This document shows, piece after piece, positions 47,895 through 57,722 of a stretch of 64,000 nt of DNA. Each line of letters starts with the position of its first letter. Within the stretch, counting starts at the first letter, position 1. The notes below the pieces were generated by a model. That model made no database searches, was not told where the DNA came from, and saw nothing but the letters and a program-made list of their open reading frames with translations. The DNA is from Gammaproteobacteria bacterium (GTDB lineage Bacteria > Pseudomonadota > Gammaproteobacteria > Pseudomonadales > Azotimanducaceae), in NCBI GenBank assembly GCA_009842245.1, contig VYFT01000037.1, positions 1 to 64,000 of the forward strand, read 5' to 3'. Both the position numbers and the translations under genes were made by a program.

Positions 47895-49058
47895 GTGCTA
47901 GCTCAAATTCTTGCAGTAACTCGTATGAACATCTTGAATATCCCTTCAAGGTGGAGCTCATCTTTGGTGATTGTGATTGGGATTGGAGGAGTTGTAGCGG
48001 TCTTAGTTGCGTTGTTATCGATGGCAACTGGACTATCGGCCGTATTTACTAACTCAACGGATCCCCATCGAGGAGTCGTGGTCCGAAGCAAAGCGACAGG
48101 CGAACTTTCGAGTAATCTGAGCGTGGACGTAGCAAATATTGTTTCCACACTTGACGGTGTCGAACTCGCTGCAGCAGAACTCTTTGTTATTGCAGATATA
48201 CCTAAAAAAGCGACAGACACGGCCGCGAACGTAGTAGTTAGAGGTGTGTCTGAGGACTCATTTACTATTCGACACGAGCTACAAGTGATTGAAGGTCGCC
48301 ATATGGAACCCGGTAAGAATGAAGTCATTGTTGGGACCAAGGCTCAACAGGAATTCATCGGTCTGAATTTAGGCGACAAAGTGGAGTTGCGGGAGTTTCT
48401 TTGGACGGTAGTCGGAACTTTTGAAGCGGGTGGTAGTTCCGTCGAATCCGAGATTTGGGGCGACCTGTCGAGCGTGCAATCGGCATTTCGATTTGAGGGT
48501 GGTATTACGTCTATTCGACTACGTCTGTTCAACCCTGATGTCTTCGAGGATCTCACTACGATAATGAAAGATGATCCTCGTCTTCCGGTCGACTTACATT
48601 CTGAGAAAGCTTGGTACGAAAACAGTACGAACACGAACACGCTTCTCATCAAGATACTTGCATTGATTGTTGGTATCATAATGAGCATCGGAGCGGTGTT
48701 TGCTGCATTGAATACGATGTACACGGCGGTAGCTTCGCGTACCTATGAGATCGCTACTCTTCGAGCGATAGGTTTTGGTGGGCTCCCCGTCGTTATCTCT
48801 GTCCTCGTCGAATCGCTCATCTTAGCTACCATTGGAGGTTGCTTAGGGGCTACGATTTCATATATCGCATTCAATGGTTTTACGGTTTCAACATTGGACT
48901 CTACTACGTTTTCCCAAATCGCATTTGACTTCAATGTTTCACCCACGCTTATCACACTAGGCATTATCGTAAGCGTATCGCTGGGAATGGTCGGAGGTTT
49001 TTTTCCGGCTATTCGAGCAGCACTACTTCCCGTGACGGTAGCGCTACGGGGCGAGTGA
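47895..49058 (+). CDS. FtsX-like ABC exporter permease 2
   Basis: A 387-residue permease of the same plan as its neighbour: membrane segment at about 20-42, periplasmic domain, then three C-terminal membrane segments with TYEIATLRAIGFGGLPV. Start is a GTG at 47895. It closes the exporter operon and is followed after 16 bases by threonine ammonia-lyase. Confidence 0.9.
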   Translation: MLAQILAVTRMNILNIPSRWSSSLVIVIGIGGVVAVLVALLSMATGLSAVFTNSTDPHRGVVVRSKATGELSSNLSVDVANIVSTLDGVELAAAELFVIADIPKKATDTAANVVVRGVSEDSFTIRHELQVIEGRHMEPGKNEVIVGTKAQQEFIGLNLGDKVELREFLWTVVGTFEAGGSSVESEIWGDLSSVQSAFRFEGGITSIRLRLFNPDVFEDLTTIMKDDPRLPVDLHSEKAWYENSTNTNTLLIKILALIVGIIMSIGAVFAALNTMYTAVASRTYEIATLRAIGFGGLPVVISVLVESLILATIGGCLGATISYIAFNGFTVSTLDSTTFSQIAFDFNVSPTLITLGIIVSVSLGMVGGFFPAIRAALLPVTVALRGE

Positions 49059-49074
49059 CGAACCGAAGCAAACT

Positions 49075-50289
49075 GTGCCGGCGATTCCACTACAACAAAT
49101 TCAAGATGCTCGTGAGCGAATTCGGGAGCACATCCTCTGTACGCCGTTGCTACGATCAGAAACGCTCTCTCGCTTGACCGGAGTAGATCTCACGCTCAAG
49201 TACGAAAATCAGCAATATACCGCAGCGTTCAAGGAACGAGGGGCGCTTAATAAATTACTTTTGTTGTCACCGGAGGAACAAGCCCGGGGCGTAGTTGCAG
49301 CATCTGCTGGAAATCACGCGCAGGGGATCGCCCGACACGCTGGATTGCTTCGCATACCGATACGGATCGTGATGCCCAGATACACACCAAACACTAAGGT
49401 CGAAAGTACCAAAGCTCTTGGAGCTGAAGTTGATTTAGTGGGCGACAGATTTGACGAATCGATGCAATACACTCGGGAATTAGCTTCATCCACAGGACGT
49501 ACCCTGGTCCATCCATTTGATGACCTAGATGTGATTGCGGGTCAGGGCACACTTGGGATTGAGATTCTCGAACAAGACCCAAGTATCGATACGGTTATTG
49601 TGCCCATCGGTGGGGGTGGTCTAATTTGCGGAGTCGTGTCCGCAGTGAAGCAGATCAAACCAAGCGTACGGGTTTTAGGAGTGCAGGTTGATACGTTCAA
49701 TACTGCATACGCTTTGTTTTATGATTTGCCTCCTACAGAGAAGCGCACCGCGATGACGATCGCTGAAGGAATGGCTGTTAAGCGTCCTGGTGAAATCACC
49801 GGTCCAATGATGAAAGAACTCCTCGATGACATCGTCGAAGTCACCGAGGAAGAAATCGAGCGAGCTATTTTTACGTTACTAGAAGTTAAAAAGACCGTGG
49901 TGGAGGGTGCGGGCGCGGCACCGCTCGCAGCATTGTTCAGACATGCTCATTTAGTGAGCGGTAGGACGGCGCTTCTCGTTACCGGCGGTAACATCGAAAT
50001 GATGGTACTCGCTAACGTCATCGAACGGGGTTTGGTTCGTTCAAAGCGTTTGATTCGCCTTCGGATCCTAGTCGTTGACGTTCCAGGATCTCTGGCGAAA
50101 CTCACGCAGATTCTGGGAAAACTCGATAGCAACATTGTGGACATTACACATCAACGAAATCTGCAAATCAGCACCTTGGGTGCACAACCGATCGACGTTC
50201 TGATCCATTTGTGCGGAGAAGAGCAAGCAGATAATGTCGTGCAACAATTACGAGCTGAAGGATATGAAGTAGAAGTTCTAGTGAATTAG
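49075..50289 (+). CDS. ilvA: Threonine ammonia-lyase with C-terminal ACT domain
   Basis: This PLP enzyme deaminates threonine to 2-oxobutyrate. The PLP lysine is Lys53 in AAFKERGALNKL, the phosphate loop is VPIGGGGLICG, and SAGNHAQG is present. A single ACT domain (about residues 325-404, RLRILVVDVPGSLAKL) follows. At 404 residues it resembles the short form with one ACT domain rather than the long two-ACT-domain IlvA of E. coli, so a catabolic role is possible. GTG start at 49075, 16 bases after the exporter operon, so cotranscription is likely. Confidence 0.92.
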   Translation: MPAIPLQQIQDARERIREHILCTPLLRSETLSRLTGVDLTLKYENQQYTAAFKERGALNKLLLLSPEEQARGVVAASAGNHAQGIARHAGLLRIPIRIVMPRYTPNTKVESTKALGAEVDLVGDRFDESMQYTRELASSTGRTLVHPFDDLDVIAGQGTLGIEILEQDPSIDTVIVPIGGGGLICGVVSAVKQIKPSVRVLGVQVDTFNTAYALFYDLPPTEKRTAMTIAEGMAVKRPGEITGPMMKELLDDIVEVTEEEIERAIFTLLEVKKTVVEGAGAAPLAALFRHAHLVSGRTALLVTGGNIEMMVLANVIERGLVRSKRLIRLRILVVDVPGSLAKLTQILGKLDSNIVDITHQRNLQISTLGAQPIDVLIHLCGEEQADNVVQQLRAEGYEVEVLVN

Positions 50290-50307
50290 TGCGCTAGTTC
50301 TAATACT

Positions 50308-52227
50308 TCAGTCAATCTGCAGTTCAGGTAGATCCCTGAATTGTGCTAGGCAATCGGGATTTGCTAACGCAGATGTGTTATCAATTTCACGACCATGTAC
50401 GACCTCACGGACCGCAAGTTCCGCAATCTTTCCAGATCGAGTGCGGGGAATCTCGGGTACGGCGATCACCTTGGATGGAACGTGTCGTGGAGATGCATTC
50501 TTCCGAATTCGCTGCTTGATCGGTGAGGTAAGTTCCGTACTAAATTCGAACTCAGGAGCAACTACCACAAAGAGTACGACACGTACATCGTTGTTCCAAT
50601 CTTGTCCAATGCACAAGGCTTCCGTAATCTCCGTCATCGCTTCCACTTGCCGATAAATTTCAGCTGTTCCAATGCGAAAACCGCTGGGATTCAATACAGC
50701 ATCGCTCCGGCCGTGAATGATCAGTCCTCCAGTGGCTTCATTGATCTCAGCGAAATCGCCGTGAGCCCAAACACTCGGGAACTTATCGAAATATGCAGAC
50801 CGAAACTTTTGATCATCTGGATCATTCCAAAATCCAATTGGTTTGGTTGGAAACGTTTCGGTACAAACAAGTTCACCTTTCTTGGATCGTATTGGATCAC
50901 CGTTTTCATCAAACACGTTCACCGCCATTCCTAGTCCTGGTCCTTGGAGTTCTCCGCGGTGCACGGGTAACCATGGAATACCTAGTGCGAAACAAGAAAT
51001 CAGGTCTGTACCTCCTGATATCGAAGCCATCTGAACGGAATTTTTAACATCCCTATACACGAAATCAAAAGACTCTGGAGCTAGTGGCGATCCTGTAGAT
51101 TGCATCGATTCGAGAGATGCTAAGTCACATTCTTCTTTTGGTTTAACGCGCGCTTTTTCCAATGCTGAGTAGTACTTGGCACCCGCACCAAATACGTTGA
51201 TGTTCTCTGTTTCGATCATCTGGATCAAAGTATTCGGATGCGGCCAAAATGCGGAACCTTCAAAGAGCACAATGGTGCTCTTGCTTGCCAAGGCTGAAAC
51301 TAGCCAGTGCCACATCATCCAACCACAGGTAGTGTAGAAAAATATCTTCGATCCAGCCGCGAGATTAACGTGTAGTTGGTGTTCCTTCATGTGTTGTATC
51401 AGCGTCCCACCCGCGCCATGGACGATACATTTTGGTCGCCCCGTGGTTCCAGACGAATACATCACATAGAGTGGGTGATTGAAGGGAAACCTCTGAAACT
51501 TCCACGAACTCTCTGGTCTTCGATAGATCGCATCAAAGTCATCCTCGTCGTTCGACAGAAAATTGAGCGTGATAACATGCTCAATGCTTGGGATGTTTTG
51601 AGCCAATAAATTGGAGTTTTGGCTGACGTTGAATTCTTTACCGTTGTATGTGTATCCATCACAAACGATGAGCACTTTGGGTGCGATTTGACTGAATCTA
51701 TCGAATGCACCTTGAAACCCAAAATCTGGAGAACTAGAAGACCAAACAGCACCAATACTTGCGGTACCAAGCATTGCGATGATGGTTTCCACAACGTTAG
51801 GTAGATAAGCAGCGACGCGATCTCCTGATTGCACACCTCGTTCGGACAGCGCGCCAGCAAATTGCGCGACTTTTTTACGAAGATCGGAAAAAGTCACCTC
51901 GGTCCTAGAACCCAACTCTGTCACCGACACTATCGCAACATCATCATCGAATCTTCGAAGTAGATTCTCTGCAAAGTTCAACCGAGCATTGGGAAACCAA
52001 GTACTCTTCACGAACGAGTCTTCGTGTTGTAAAACTAAGTCTCCACGGTCTCCTAATATCTCAGTGAAATTCCAAACATTTTGCCAAAAATCAGTTTTGT
52101 TCTTGACGGACCATTCATGGAGTTGAGTGTAATTTGGAGGTTCAAATCCAATTGTTTTCGCAAATCGCGAAAGATTGCAAGTGTGAATTAACTCATCCGA
52201 GGGTTTCCAAACCTGTTTATTGGACAT
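50308..52227 (-). CDS. Acetoacetate-CoA ligase
   Basis: This AMP-forming ligase makes acetoacetyl-CoA from acetoacetate. The 639-residue protein has MYSSGTTGRPKCIVHGAGG, YTTCGWMMWHWLVSAL, GAGAKYYSALE, SISGGTDLISCF, HGDFAEINEATGG and the C-terminal catalytic Lys in TRSGKIAELAVR. These are the marks of the acetoacetyl-CoA synthetase branch, distinct from acetyl-CoA synthetase. The frame is open to 52311 but MSNKQVWKPSDE at 52227 fits the family start. It is convergent with threonine ammonia-lyase. Confidence 0.93.
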   Translation of the reverse strand: MSNKQVWKPSDELIHTCNLSRFAKTIGFEPPNYTQLHEWSVKNKTDFWQNVWNFTEILGDRGDLVLQHEDSFVKSTWFPNARLNFAENLLRRFDDDVAIVSVTELGSRTEVTFSDLRKKVAQFAGALSERGVQSGDRVAAYLPNVVETIIAMLGTASIGAVWSSSSPDFGFQGAFDRFSQIAPKVLIVCDGYTYNGKEFNVSQNSNLLAQNIPSIEHVITLNFLSNDEDDFDAIYRRPESSWKFQRFPFNHPLYVMYSSGTTGRPKCIVHGAGGTLIQHMKEHQLHVNLAAGSKIFFYTTCGWMMWHWLVSALASKSTIVLFEGSAFWPHPNTLIQMIETENINVFGAGAKYYSALEKARVKPKEECDLASLESMQSTGSPLAPESFDFVYRDVKNSVQMASISGGTDLISCFALGIPWLPVHRGELQGPGLGMAVNVFDENGDPIRSKKGELVCTETFPTKPIGFWNDPDDQKFRSAYFDKFPSVWAHGDFAEINEATGGLIIHGRSDAVLNPSGFRIGTAEIYRQVEAMTEITEALCIGQDWNNDVRVVLFVVVAPEFEFSTELTSPIKQRIRKNASPRHVPSKVIAVPEIPRTRSGKIAELAVREVVHGREIDNTSALANPDCLAQFRDLPELQID

Positions 52228-52392
52228 GAGATGTGGTTGCCTTACAGGATTTAAGTGGGACGATGCAAGACACAAAGCAAAAAGACTCGTCTGTGCCGAC
52301 AATACCATCAAATTTTAATATTCTGCTTTTCCTCAAGCTGCGAATCCTAGATCATGAGCCACGATCAATCGCGTAGTACCCATTGAAGCGTA

Positions 52393-52420
52393 TTGTCCGG
52401 CAACATGTTTTTAGTAGAAT
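52393..52420 (+). promoter_or_regulatory. Candidate promoter for the TldD/TldE-like operon
   Basis: TTGTCC (52393-52398) and TAGAAT (52415-52420) are 16 bases apart and lie 38 bases upstream of the first GTG. The match to sigma-70 consensus is moderate. It is in the right place to drive all four TldD/TldE-like genes. Confidence 0.4.
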
Positions 52421-52457
52421 TGTTAAGTTTGTTACAACAAAGGTGTCAATTTAAGCT

Positions 52458-54179
52458 GTGAGCACTCTAATTAATCGAAACCTGCTCTTCTTTTCAACTT
52501 TTGTCTTGCTTCAGAGCAGCTTTTCCTTACAAGCCAAAGACCAAGTTCTAGATACGATGATGACGGAACTAAACCGATCATTTCAAGCTCTCCAAGACCA
52601 ACACGACTCTAAGGCACCTTACTTCTTGAGCTACGAAATCACTCAGGATGCTTCTGCTGTTGTCAATGGTGCGTTTGGACAAATCACTTCTACAAGCAAT
52701 ACACTTGAACGGATGCTAGATGTTGATTTAAGGGTTGGAACCCATTTCGTCGACAACACGCACCCTGTCAATGCACCTGAAGGTACGCAAAGTTTGCTGA
52801 GCGCTTCACTGTCTAAGACCGTACCCCTCGAGAGCTCAGATGCGCTAAGTGCGGTTTTGTGGTTACACACGGACAAGCATTACAAAGATGCAGTCGCAGA
52901 ATTGACACGCGTACAGTTGATTCTCCAAGCTCAGGTCGAAAAAGACGATCAATCGGGTGACTTTTCTCAAACGCGCCCGTACACGTTTGAGGAGGATGAA
53001 ATCGCGCTGGAAGTGGACATTGAATTATTGAAACGAAAGATAAGTGCTTACACCAAGCATTTCGCAGATGCAGAACATATTCGAAGCAATAACGCTAGTA
53101 TCTCAGGGAACATTGAGACCCGTTGGTTTGTAAATTCAGAGGGAGCCAGTGTAAAGGTTTCGCATCCATATTTTCGCTTAGTAATCGCGGCCTCGACGAA
53201 AGCGGATGACGGTATGGTGATACGAAAAATTATCTCCTATGAAGGAGTCAACCAAGAGTCCCTCCTTCAAGACTCTCAAATTGTTTCAGATGTGCAGCAA
53301 CTGATTGCGGATTTGAAAACACTACGTGAAGCTCCTTTGGTGGATCCCTATACCGGCCCAGCTATTCTGTTCGGGCGCGCCACAGGTGTGTTCTTTCACG
53401 AAGTGCTAGGAAATCGACTCGAAGGACACAGGCTAAAGGACGATGACGAAGGCCAGACGTTTCTAAAACAGATCAATGAGCAAATATTACCAGAGTCAAT
53501 TTCAATCGTTTTTGATCCGACAGTCGATAAATTCGGTGACACTACGCTAATAGGAGCGTATAAGTACGACAATCAAGGCGTAAAGGCTCGGAAAGTTGTT
53601 GTTGTCGATAAAGGCATACTAAAGGGCTTCCTTACGTCTCGCCGACCGCTGGAAGGATTTCCCACTTCTAATGGACACGGCCGAAAAAACAAAGGTCATT
53701 CGGTATTGGCTAGACAGTCTAACATGTTTGTGGAAGTTCACAATCCAGTGTCGTATGAAACGCTCGAAAAGATGATGATCGATCGCATCCAAGAAGAAGA
53801 TAAACCATTTGGGCTAATTTTTCATGACATTCAAGGTGGATTCACCATTACGGGAGTAGCTATGCCAAACGCATTCAACGTTACGCCGGTGTTGGTCTAC
53901 AAGTTGTATCCTGACGGGTCAAGAGAAGTCGTACGCGGCGCAAATTTAATTGGAACTCCGTTGACGACGTTCAGTCGAGTCGAACAAGGCGCGGACGACT
54001 ACGCCGTGTACAACGGGATGTACGCACCTGAGTCTGGATGGATACCGGTTTCGACTGTGGCACCTTCACTTCTGATATCACAGATCGAAGTACAAAAGTC
54101 TGGAACTTCCCGAGACCTCCCGCCCATCCTCCCATCACCAGTTGGAGACCCAGCGGATCGTAGCATCCGTACACACTAA
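52458..54179 (+). CDS. Secreted TldD-like protein with degraded metal site (copy 1, TldD-like)
   Basis: TldD/TldE (PmbA) proteins form a heterodimeric zinc peptidase; in E. coli the TldD subunit carries HExxxH plus a distant Cys. This 573-residue copy has an export signal (about 8-26), which the cytosolic E. coli proteins lack. The site region reads FFHEVLGNRLEGHRL: His314 and Glu315 are kept, but the second His is Asn319. The Cys ligand position in the C-terminal motif reads GMYAPESG, with Tyr521 in place of Cys. PNAFNVTPVLVYKL and GTPLTTFSRVE are typical of the family. So fold and secretion are clear, and activity is doubtful. GTG start; an AGGTG lies 12 bases before. Confidence 0.85.
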   Translation: MSTLINRNLLFFSTFVLLQSSFSLQAKDQVLDTMMTELNRSFQALQDQHDSKAPYFLSYEITQDASAVVNGAFGQITSTSNTLERMLDVDLRVGTHFVDNTHPVNAPEGTQSLLSASLSKTVPLESSDALSAVLWLHTDKHYKDAVAELTRVQLILQAQVEKDDQSGDFSQTRPYTFEEDEIALEVDIELLKRKISAYTKHFADAEHIRSNNASISGNIETRWFVNSEGASVKVSHPYFRLVIAASTKADDGMVIRKIISYEGVNQESLLQDSQIVSDVQQLIADLKTLREAPLVDPYTGPAILFGRATGVFFHEVLGNRLEGHRLKDDDEGQTFLKQINEQILPESISIVFDPTVDKFGDTTLIGAYKYDNQGVKARKVVVVDKGILKGFLTSRRPLEGFPTSNGHGRKNKGHSVLARQSNMFVEVHNPVSYETLEKMMIDRIQEEDKPFGLIFHDIQGGFTITGVAMPNAFNVTPVLVYKLYPDGSREVVRGANLIGTPLTTFSRVEQGADDYAVYNGMYAPESGWIPVSTVAPSLLISQIEVQKSGTSRDLPPILPSPVGDPADRSIRTH

Positions 54180-54197
54180 ATTCGGATTACTTCACCA

Positions 54198-55961
54198 ATG
54201 AAATTTTTACAACGACTTATTCTTTACTCTGGCCTGGCGTTTGCATTGGGCTTGATTGGACAAGCAGACGAGGACTCCGATGAGGTTTTGGTTCGAGCTC
54301 TGAAAGATGAGATGCAACGGTCTCTCGACGAGTTGCAAATTGAAAATGAACCGAGACCCTATTTCATCTCTTATGTAGTCAACGATGGCTCGGTGAGCCT
54401 CGTTCATTCAAAACTAGGAGCGACAGCGCTTGCTAACCAGAGCGCGAGTCGAAATTTTGGCGTCAGTTTGCGAGTGGGTAGTCGCGAACTCGACAACACA
54501 AAGTACATTGGCGGTCCCGGAAGTTCGTCAGTTGCCATAACCTTCCCATTGACAGATTCCTACGAGGAATTACGTCGCGCAATATGGATGCGTACAGATG
54601 CCGCATACAAGCAAGCCATCAGTTCGTTGTCGGCGAAGAAAACAGCCATCGCTCAGCAACCCGGTCTCGAAGAAGTAAACGACTTCAGTGAGGAAGAACC
54701 GTTTGAGTACGTGTCCGATAACTCAGTCGCTTCCGTGGATATCGAAAGATTAACTGCTTTTGCAAACGAAATTTCCGCGGTAATGAAGGGACATCCAGAA
54801 TTACAAGAAACATTGACGCTCGTACGATATGTAACGAATACGCGAACCTACATTGACACGGACGGAAACTTTAACCGTTTAGTGTCGTCATTTTGTGCGC
54901 TTCGCAGTCACGCTACCGCGCAAGCGGAAGATGGTGCTGTGGTCCATGATTATGTCTCCATCTTCGCAAGTAATTGCGAGGAGTTCTACGACAACGTCGC
55001 CGAAATTAAACAACGACATGAAGAGTTAATTTCATCTGTGCTTGAATTTGTTACCGCTGAACCCATACGCGCATATATCGGACCGGTGTTGATCAGCGAC
55101 GAAGCCAGTGCGACTTTCTTTGCGCAAGTATTTGGAACTCGAGCGGGGGCGACACCTAGACCGATAAGTGAACCTGGTTCGTCTACTTTGTTCGGGAGAT
55201 TGCGTAATCCCTTCATGGACAAAATAGACGCTCGTGTTTTGCCTAACTTTATCTCCGTAGTTAACGATCCGACCGAGTCCGATTTCGATGGTCAGCGATT
55301 GTACGGTAGCTATGTCGTCGACAATGAAGGTATACCATCCAGACGCACTGAATTGGTCAAGGATGGAAGGCTCCAAGCTCTGTTGATGACACGTAACCCG
55401 ACACCAGACTTTGACAAAAGCACGGGCAGTAATCGTGCAGGTGCGGCATTGCCTGGAAATCTGTTTGTTTCATCCTCGGAGAGTATGTCGGAAGAAGAGT
55501 TGAAGCAGGAGTTGCTCATGTGGGTCGAAGATAGCGGCAATGACTTCGGTATCGTGGTTAAACGTTTTCACGACTTGAGTTCAGTGTTTGATTCATCGTC
55601 GTCCGAAGGAGTGGCTGCACTAACTGCCCCAATGTTGGAGGGTAACATTGTGATGTTTCCCACTCTGCGCGCATACAAAGTGAATTTAGATGGTTCGGAG
55701 GTTCCAGTTCGAACACTATCCGTGAGTTCATTTTCAGATAGTCAGTTGCGCGACATTGTCGCGGTATCTGACACACGTCAAGCGTACAATATTTCCAATA
55801 TGTTTACTCCCACCACTTTTTTTAGCGGGTGGGGATTAGGTTTGGGCACAGATTTCATCAGCGTTGTCTCGCCATCTGTGCTCATCGAGGAGCTGGAATT
55901 TCAAGGTAGCGGACCCAGTCATCCGAGTTTACCGATTGTGTCTCATCCAGCGAGTGAATAG
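54198..55961 (+). CDS. Secreted TldE/PmbA-like protein without metal motif (copy 2, TldE-like)
   Basis: A 587-residue paralogue with a signal peptide (about 1-22) and the same overall layout. Where copy 3 has HEILGH this protein has AQVFGTRAG, and no Cys motif is present at the end. Conserved parts include NPFMDKIDARVLPNF, RLYGSYVVDNEGIPSRR and a C-terminal SVVSPSVLIEELEFQG. By analogy to E. coli TldE this should be the non-catalytic partner. It is most like copy 4. It starts 18 bases after copy 1. Confidence 0.82.
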   Translation: MKFLQRLILYSGLAFALGLIGQADEDSDEVLVRALKDEMQRSLDELQIENEPRPYFISYVVNDGSVSLVHSKLGATALANQSASRNFGVSLRVGSRELDNTKYIGGPGSSSVAITFPLTDSYEELRRAIWMRTDAAYKQAISSLSAKKTAIAQQPGLEEVNDFSEEEPFEYVSDNSVASVDIERLTAFANEISAVMKGHPELQETLTLVRYVTNTRTYIDTDGNFNRLVSSFCALRSHATAQAEDGAVVHDYVSIFASNCEEFYDNVAEIKQRHEELISSVLEFVTAEPIRAYIGPVLISDEASATFFAQVFGTRAGATPRPISEPGSSTLFGRLRNPFMDKIDARVLPNFISVVNDPTESDFDGQRLYGSYVVDNEGIPSRRTELVKDGRLQALLMTRNPTPDFDKSTGSNRAGAALPGNLFVSSSESMSEEELKQELLMWVEDSGNDFGIVVKRFHDLSSVFDSSSSEGVAALTAPMLEGNIVMFPTLRAYKVNLDGSEVPVRTLSVSSFSDSQLRDIVAVSDTRQAYNISNMFTPTTFFSGWGLGLGTDFISVVSPSVLIEELEFQGSGPSHPSLPIVSHPASE

Positions 55962-56003
55962 TTAACAAATTTAGAACTTAATCAATTTGAGAGGTTGATT
56001 ACC

Positions 56004-57719
56004 ATGAAACGATTAGTCTTGTGTCTTGTACCTGTACTGTTCTGGTCTATTCCAAGCGTTGCAGACGAGCGTGATCCCGAACGAATTCTCGAGAACATGC
56101 ACGATGAGCTCGTGCGTAATTTTGAAATTCTCCAAGATGAGGAAAAACCGCCTTTCTACCTCAGCTACGAGATTGTAGAGGATGATATGATCCAGGTCAC
56201 CGGTTCCTATGGCGAAGTGTCTGGCGATGTTGACTTCGTTAATCGCGTGTTGACAATCGATTTGCGCGTGGGATCTCCAGAGCTCGACAACACTCGGGTT
56301 GATCGTACACCACAACGCGTAAACTTCGGATCACTTTCTGTGGAAGCAGAGCAGCCATTGAAAGTTGCACTATGGAACGCGACCAACGATAGCTATCGTA
56401 GTGCGTTATCACAACTGACTCAAGTTGAAAGTCAAGTTCAAGCTACCGTTGAAGAGGAAGATAAAACTGGCGACTTCGTGGCGTCGTCCAAAGAAGATTA
56501 TCGGGGTCGTTCTCTGGAGCTCGGTGATGTTCGTGAGGACTTTCGGGCAAAAGCAAAAAGATATGGTCTTCCTTTTAAATATGAAGATCACATTCAAGAT
56601 AACAGCGTATTGATCGTCGGTGAAGTCGAGACTCGGTGGTATGTCAATTCAGAAGGAACGAAGATTGCGACTGCAGAAGCGTACTATCGAATCAGTATTT
56701 CCGCGACTACGAAAGCAGAGGACGGGATGGAACTGCGCCGATACGTCTCTTATGAAGCTTTGACGCCGGAAGAATTTCCTGATGACGACAAGGTTATGTC
56801 GGATGTTCGTACTATCATCGAAGAACTGAAAGAAATGCGAGATGCTCCAATTGAAGAACCTTATGAGGGACCAGCGATTTTGGGTGCTCGCGCTGCCGGA
56901 GTGTTCTTTCACGAAATTCTTGGGCATAGACTAGAAGGGCACCGTCTAAAGTCTGTCACTGACGGTCAAACGTTTAAAGCCAAATTAGGTGAGCAAATTC
57001 TCCCCAAAAATTTCACCATGTACTTTGATCCCGCGCTTCGAAAGTATCGAGGATTAACGATGTGGGGGTTCTATGATTACGACAATCAAGGAGTCAAGGG
57101 AGAACGCGTGACTGTGATCGAAAATGGTATTCTGACCGGTTTCTTGATGTCCCGCCAGCCGATGGAGGGATTCTTGACTTCGAATGGCCACGGCAGACGC
57201 CAGAGTACGAGCGGTTGGGGTTCAGTATCGCGTCAATCGAATCTAATTCTCGATGTCGAGAATCCTGTCAGTGCCGACGAGCTAAAGGAAATGCTACTTG
57301 AACGCGTGCGCGAACAAGGACGAGAATTCGGACTGTATATTGACGATATTCAGGGAGGCTTTGCCGTCACCGGACGCACTATGCCGAATGCATTTAATGT
57401 TCAACCATTGACAATTTATCGGTTGTACACGGATGGTCGTAAAGAGTTCGTTCGGGGTATTGACTTGATCGGTACACCGCTTACGACCATGAGTCGAATT
57501 GAAGCTGGAGCGAATGATTACGATACTTTCAATGGGTATTGCGGGGCTGAATCGGGAAGGATCCCGGTGTCCGCAGTGTCCCCGTCCATATTGATTTCGC
57601 AAATTGAAGTTCAAAAAACGAGTACATCTCGAGCAAAACCACCGATTCTGCCGAATCCGGTTGAAAGAGACGATGATGAAGTGTCAATGCACTTTCAGAG
57701 ACAAACCCAAGGCGAGTAA
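56004..57719 (+). CDS. Secreted TldD-like metallopeptidase with intact HExxxH and Cys (copy 3, TldD-like)
   Basis: A 571-residue protein with a signal peptide (about 1-20, WSIPSVADE) and the full TldD metal site: His303, Glu304 and His308 in FFHEILGHRLEGHR, and Cys513 in FNGYCGAESGRIP. The spacing between motif and Cys (about 205 residues) resembles E. coli TldD, where the Cys is the third zinc ligand. It is closely related to copy 1 along the whole length (SNGHGR, GTPLTTxSRxE, SPSILISQIEVQK). It is the only one of the four that looks catalytically competent. ATG 56004 follows GAGG by nine bases; the TTG at 55995 is also in frame. Confidence 0.88.
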   Translation: MKRLVLCLVPVLFWSIPSVADERDPERILENMHDELVRNFEILQDEEKPPFYLSYEIVEDDMIQVTGSYGEVSGDVDFVNRVLTIDLRVGSPELDNTRVDRTPQRVNFGSLSVEAEQPLKVALWNATNDSYRSALSQLTQVESQVQATVEEEDKTGDFVASSKEDYRGRSLELGDVREDFRAKAKRYGLPFKYEDHIQDNSVLIVGEVETRWYVNSEGTKIATAEAYYRISISATTKAEDGMELRRYVSYEALTPEEFPDDDKVMSDVRTIIEELKEMRDAPIEEPYEGPAILGARAAGVFFHEILGHRLEGHRLKSVTDGQTFKAKLGEQILPKNFTMYFDPALRKYRGLTMWGFYDYDNQGVKGERVTVIENGILTGFLMSRQPMEGFLTSNGHGRRQSTSGWGSVSRQSNLILDVENPVSADELKEMLLERVREQGREFGLYIDDIQGGFAVTGRTMPNAFNVQPLTIYRLYTDGRKEFVRGIDLIGTPLTTMSRIEAGANDYDTFNGYCGAESGRIPVSAVSPSILISQIEVQKTSTSRAKPPILPNPVERDDDEVSMHFQRQTQGE

Positions 57720-57722
57720 CTT

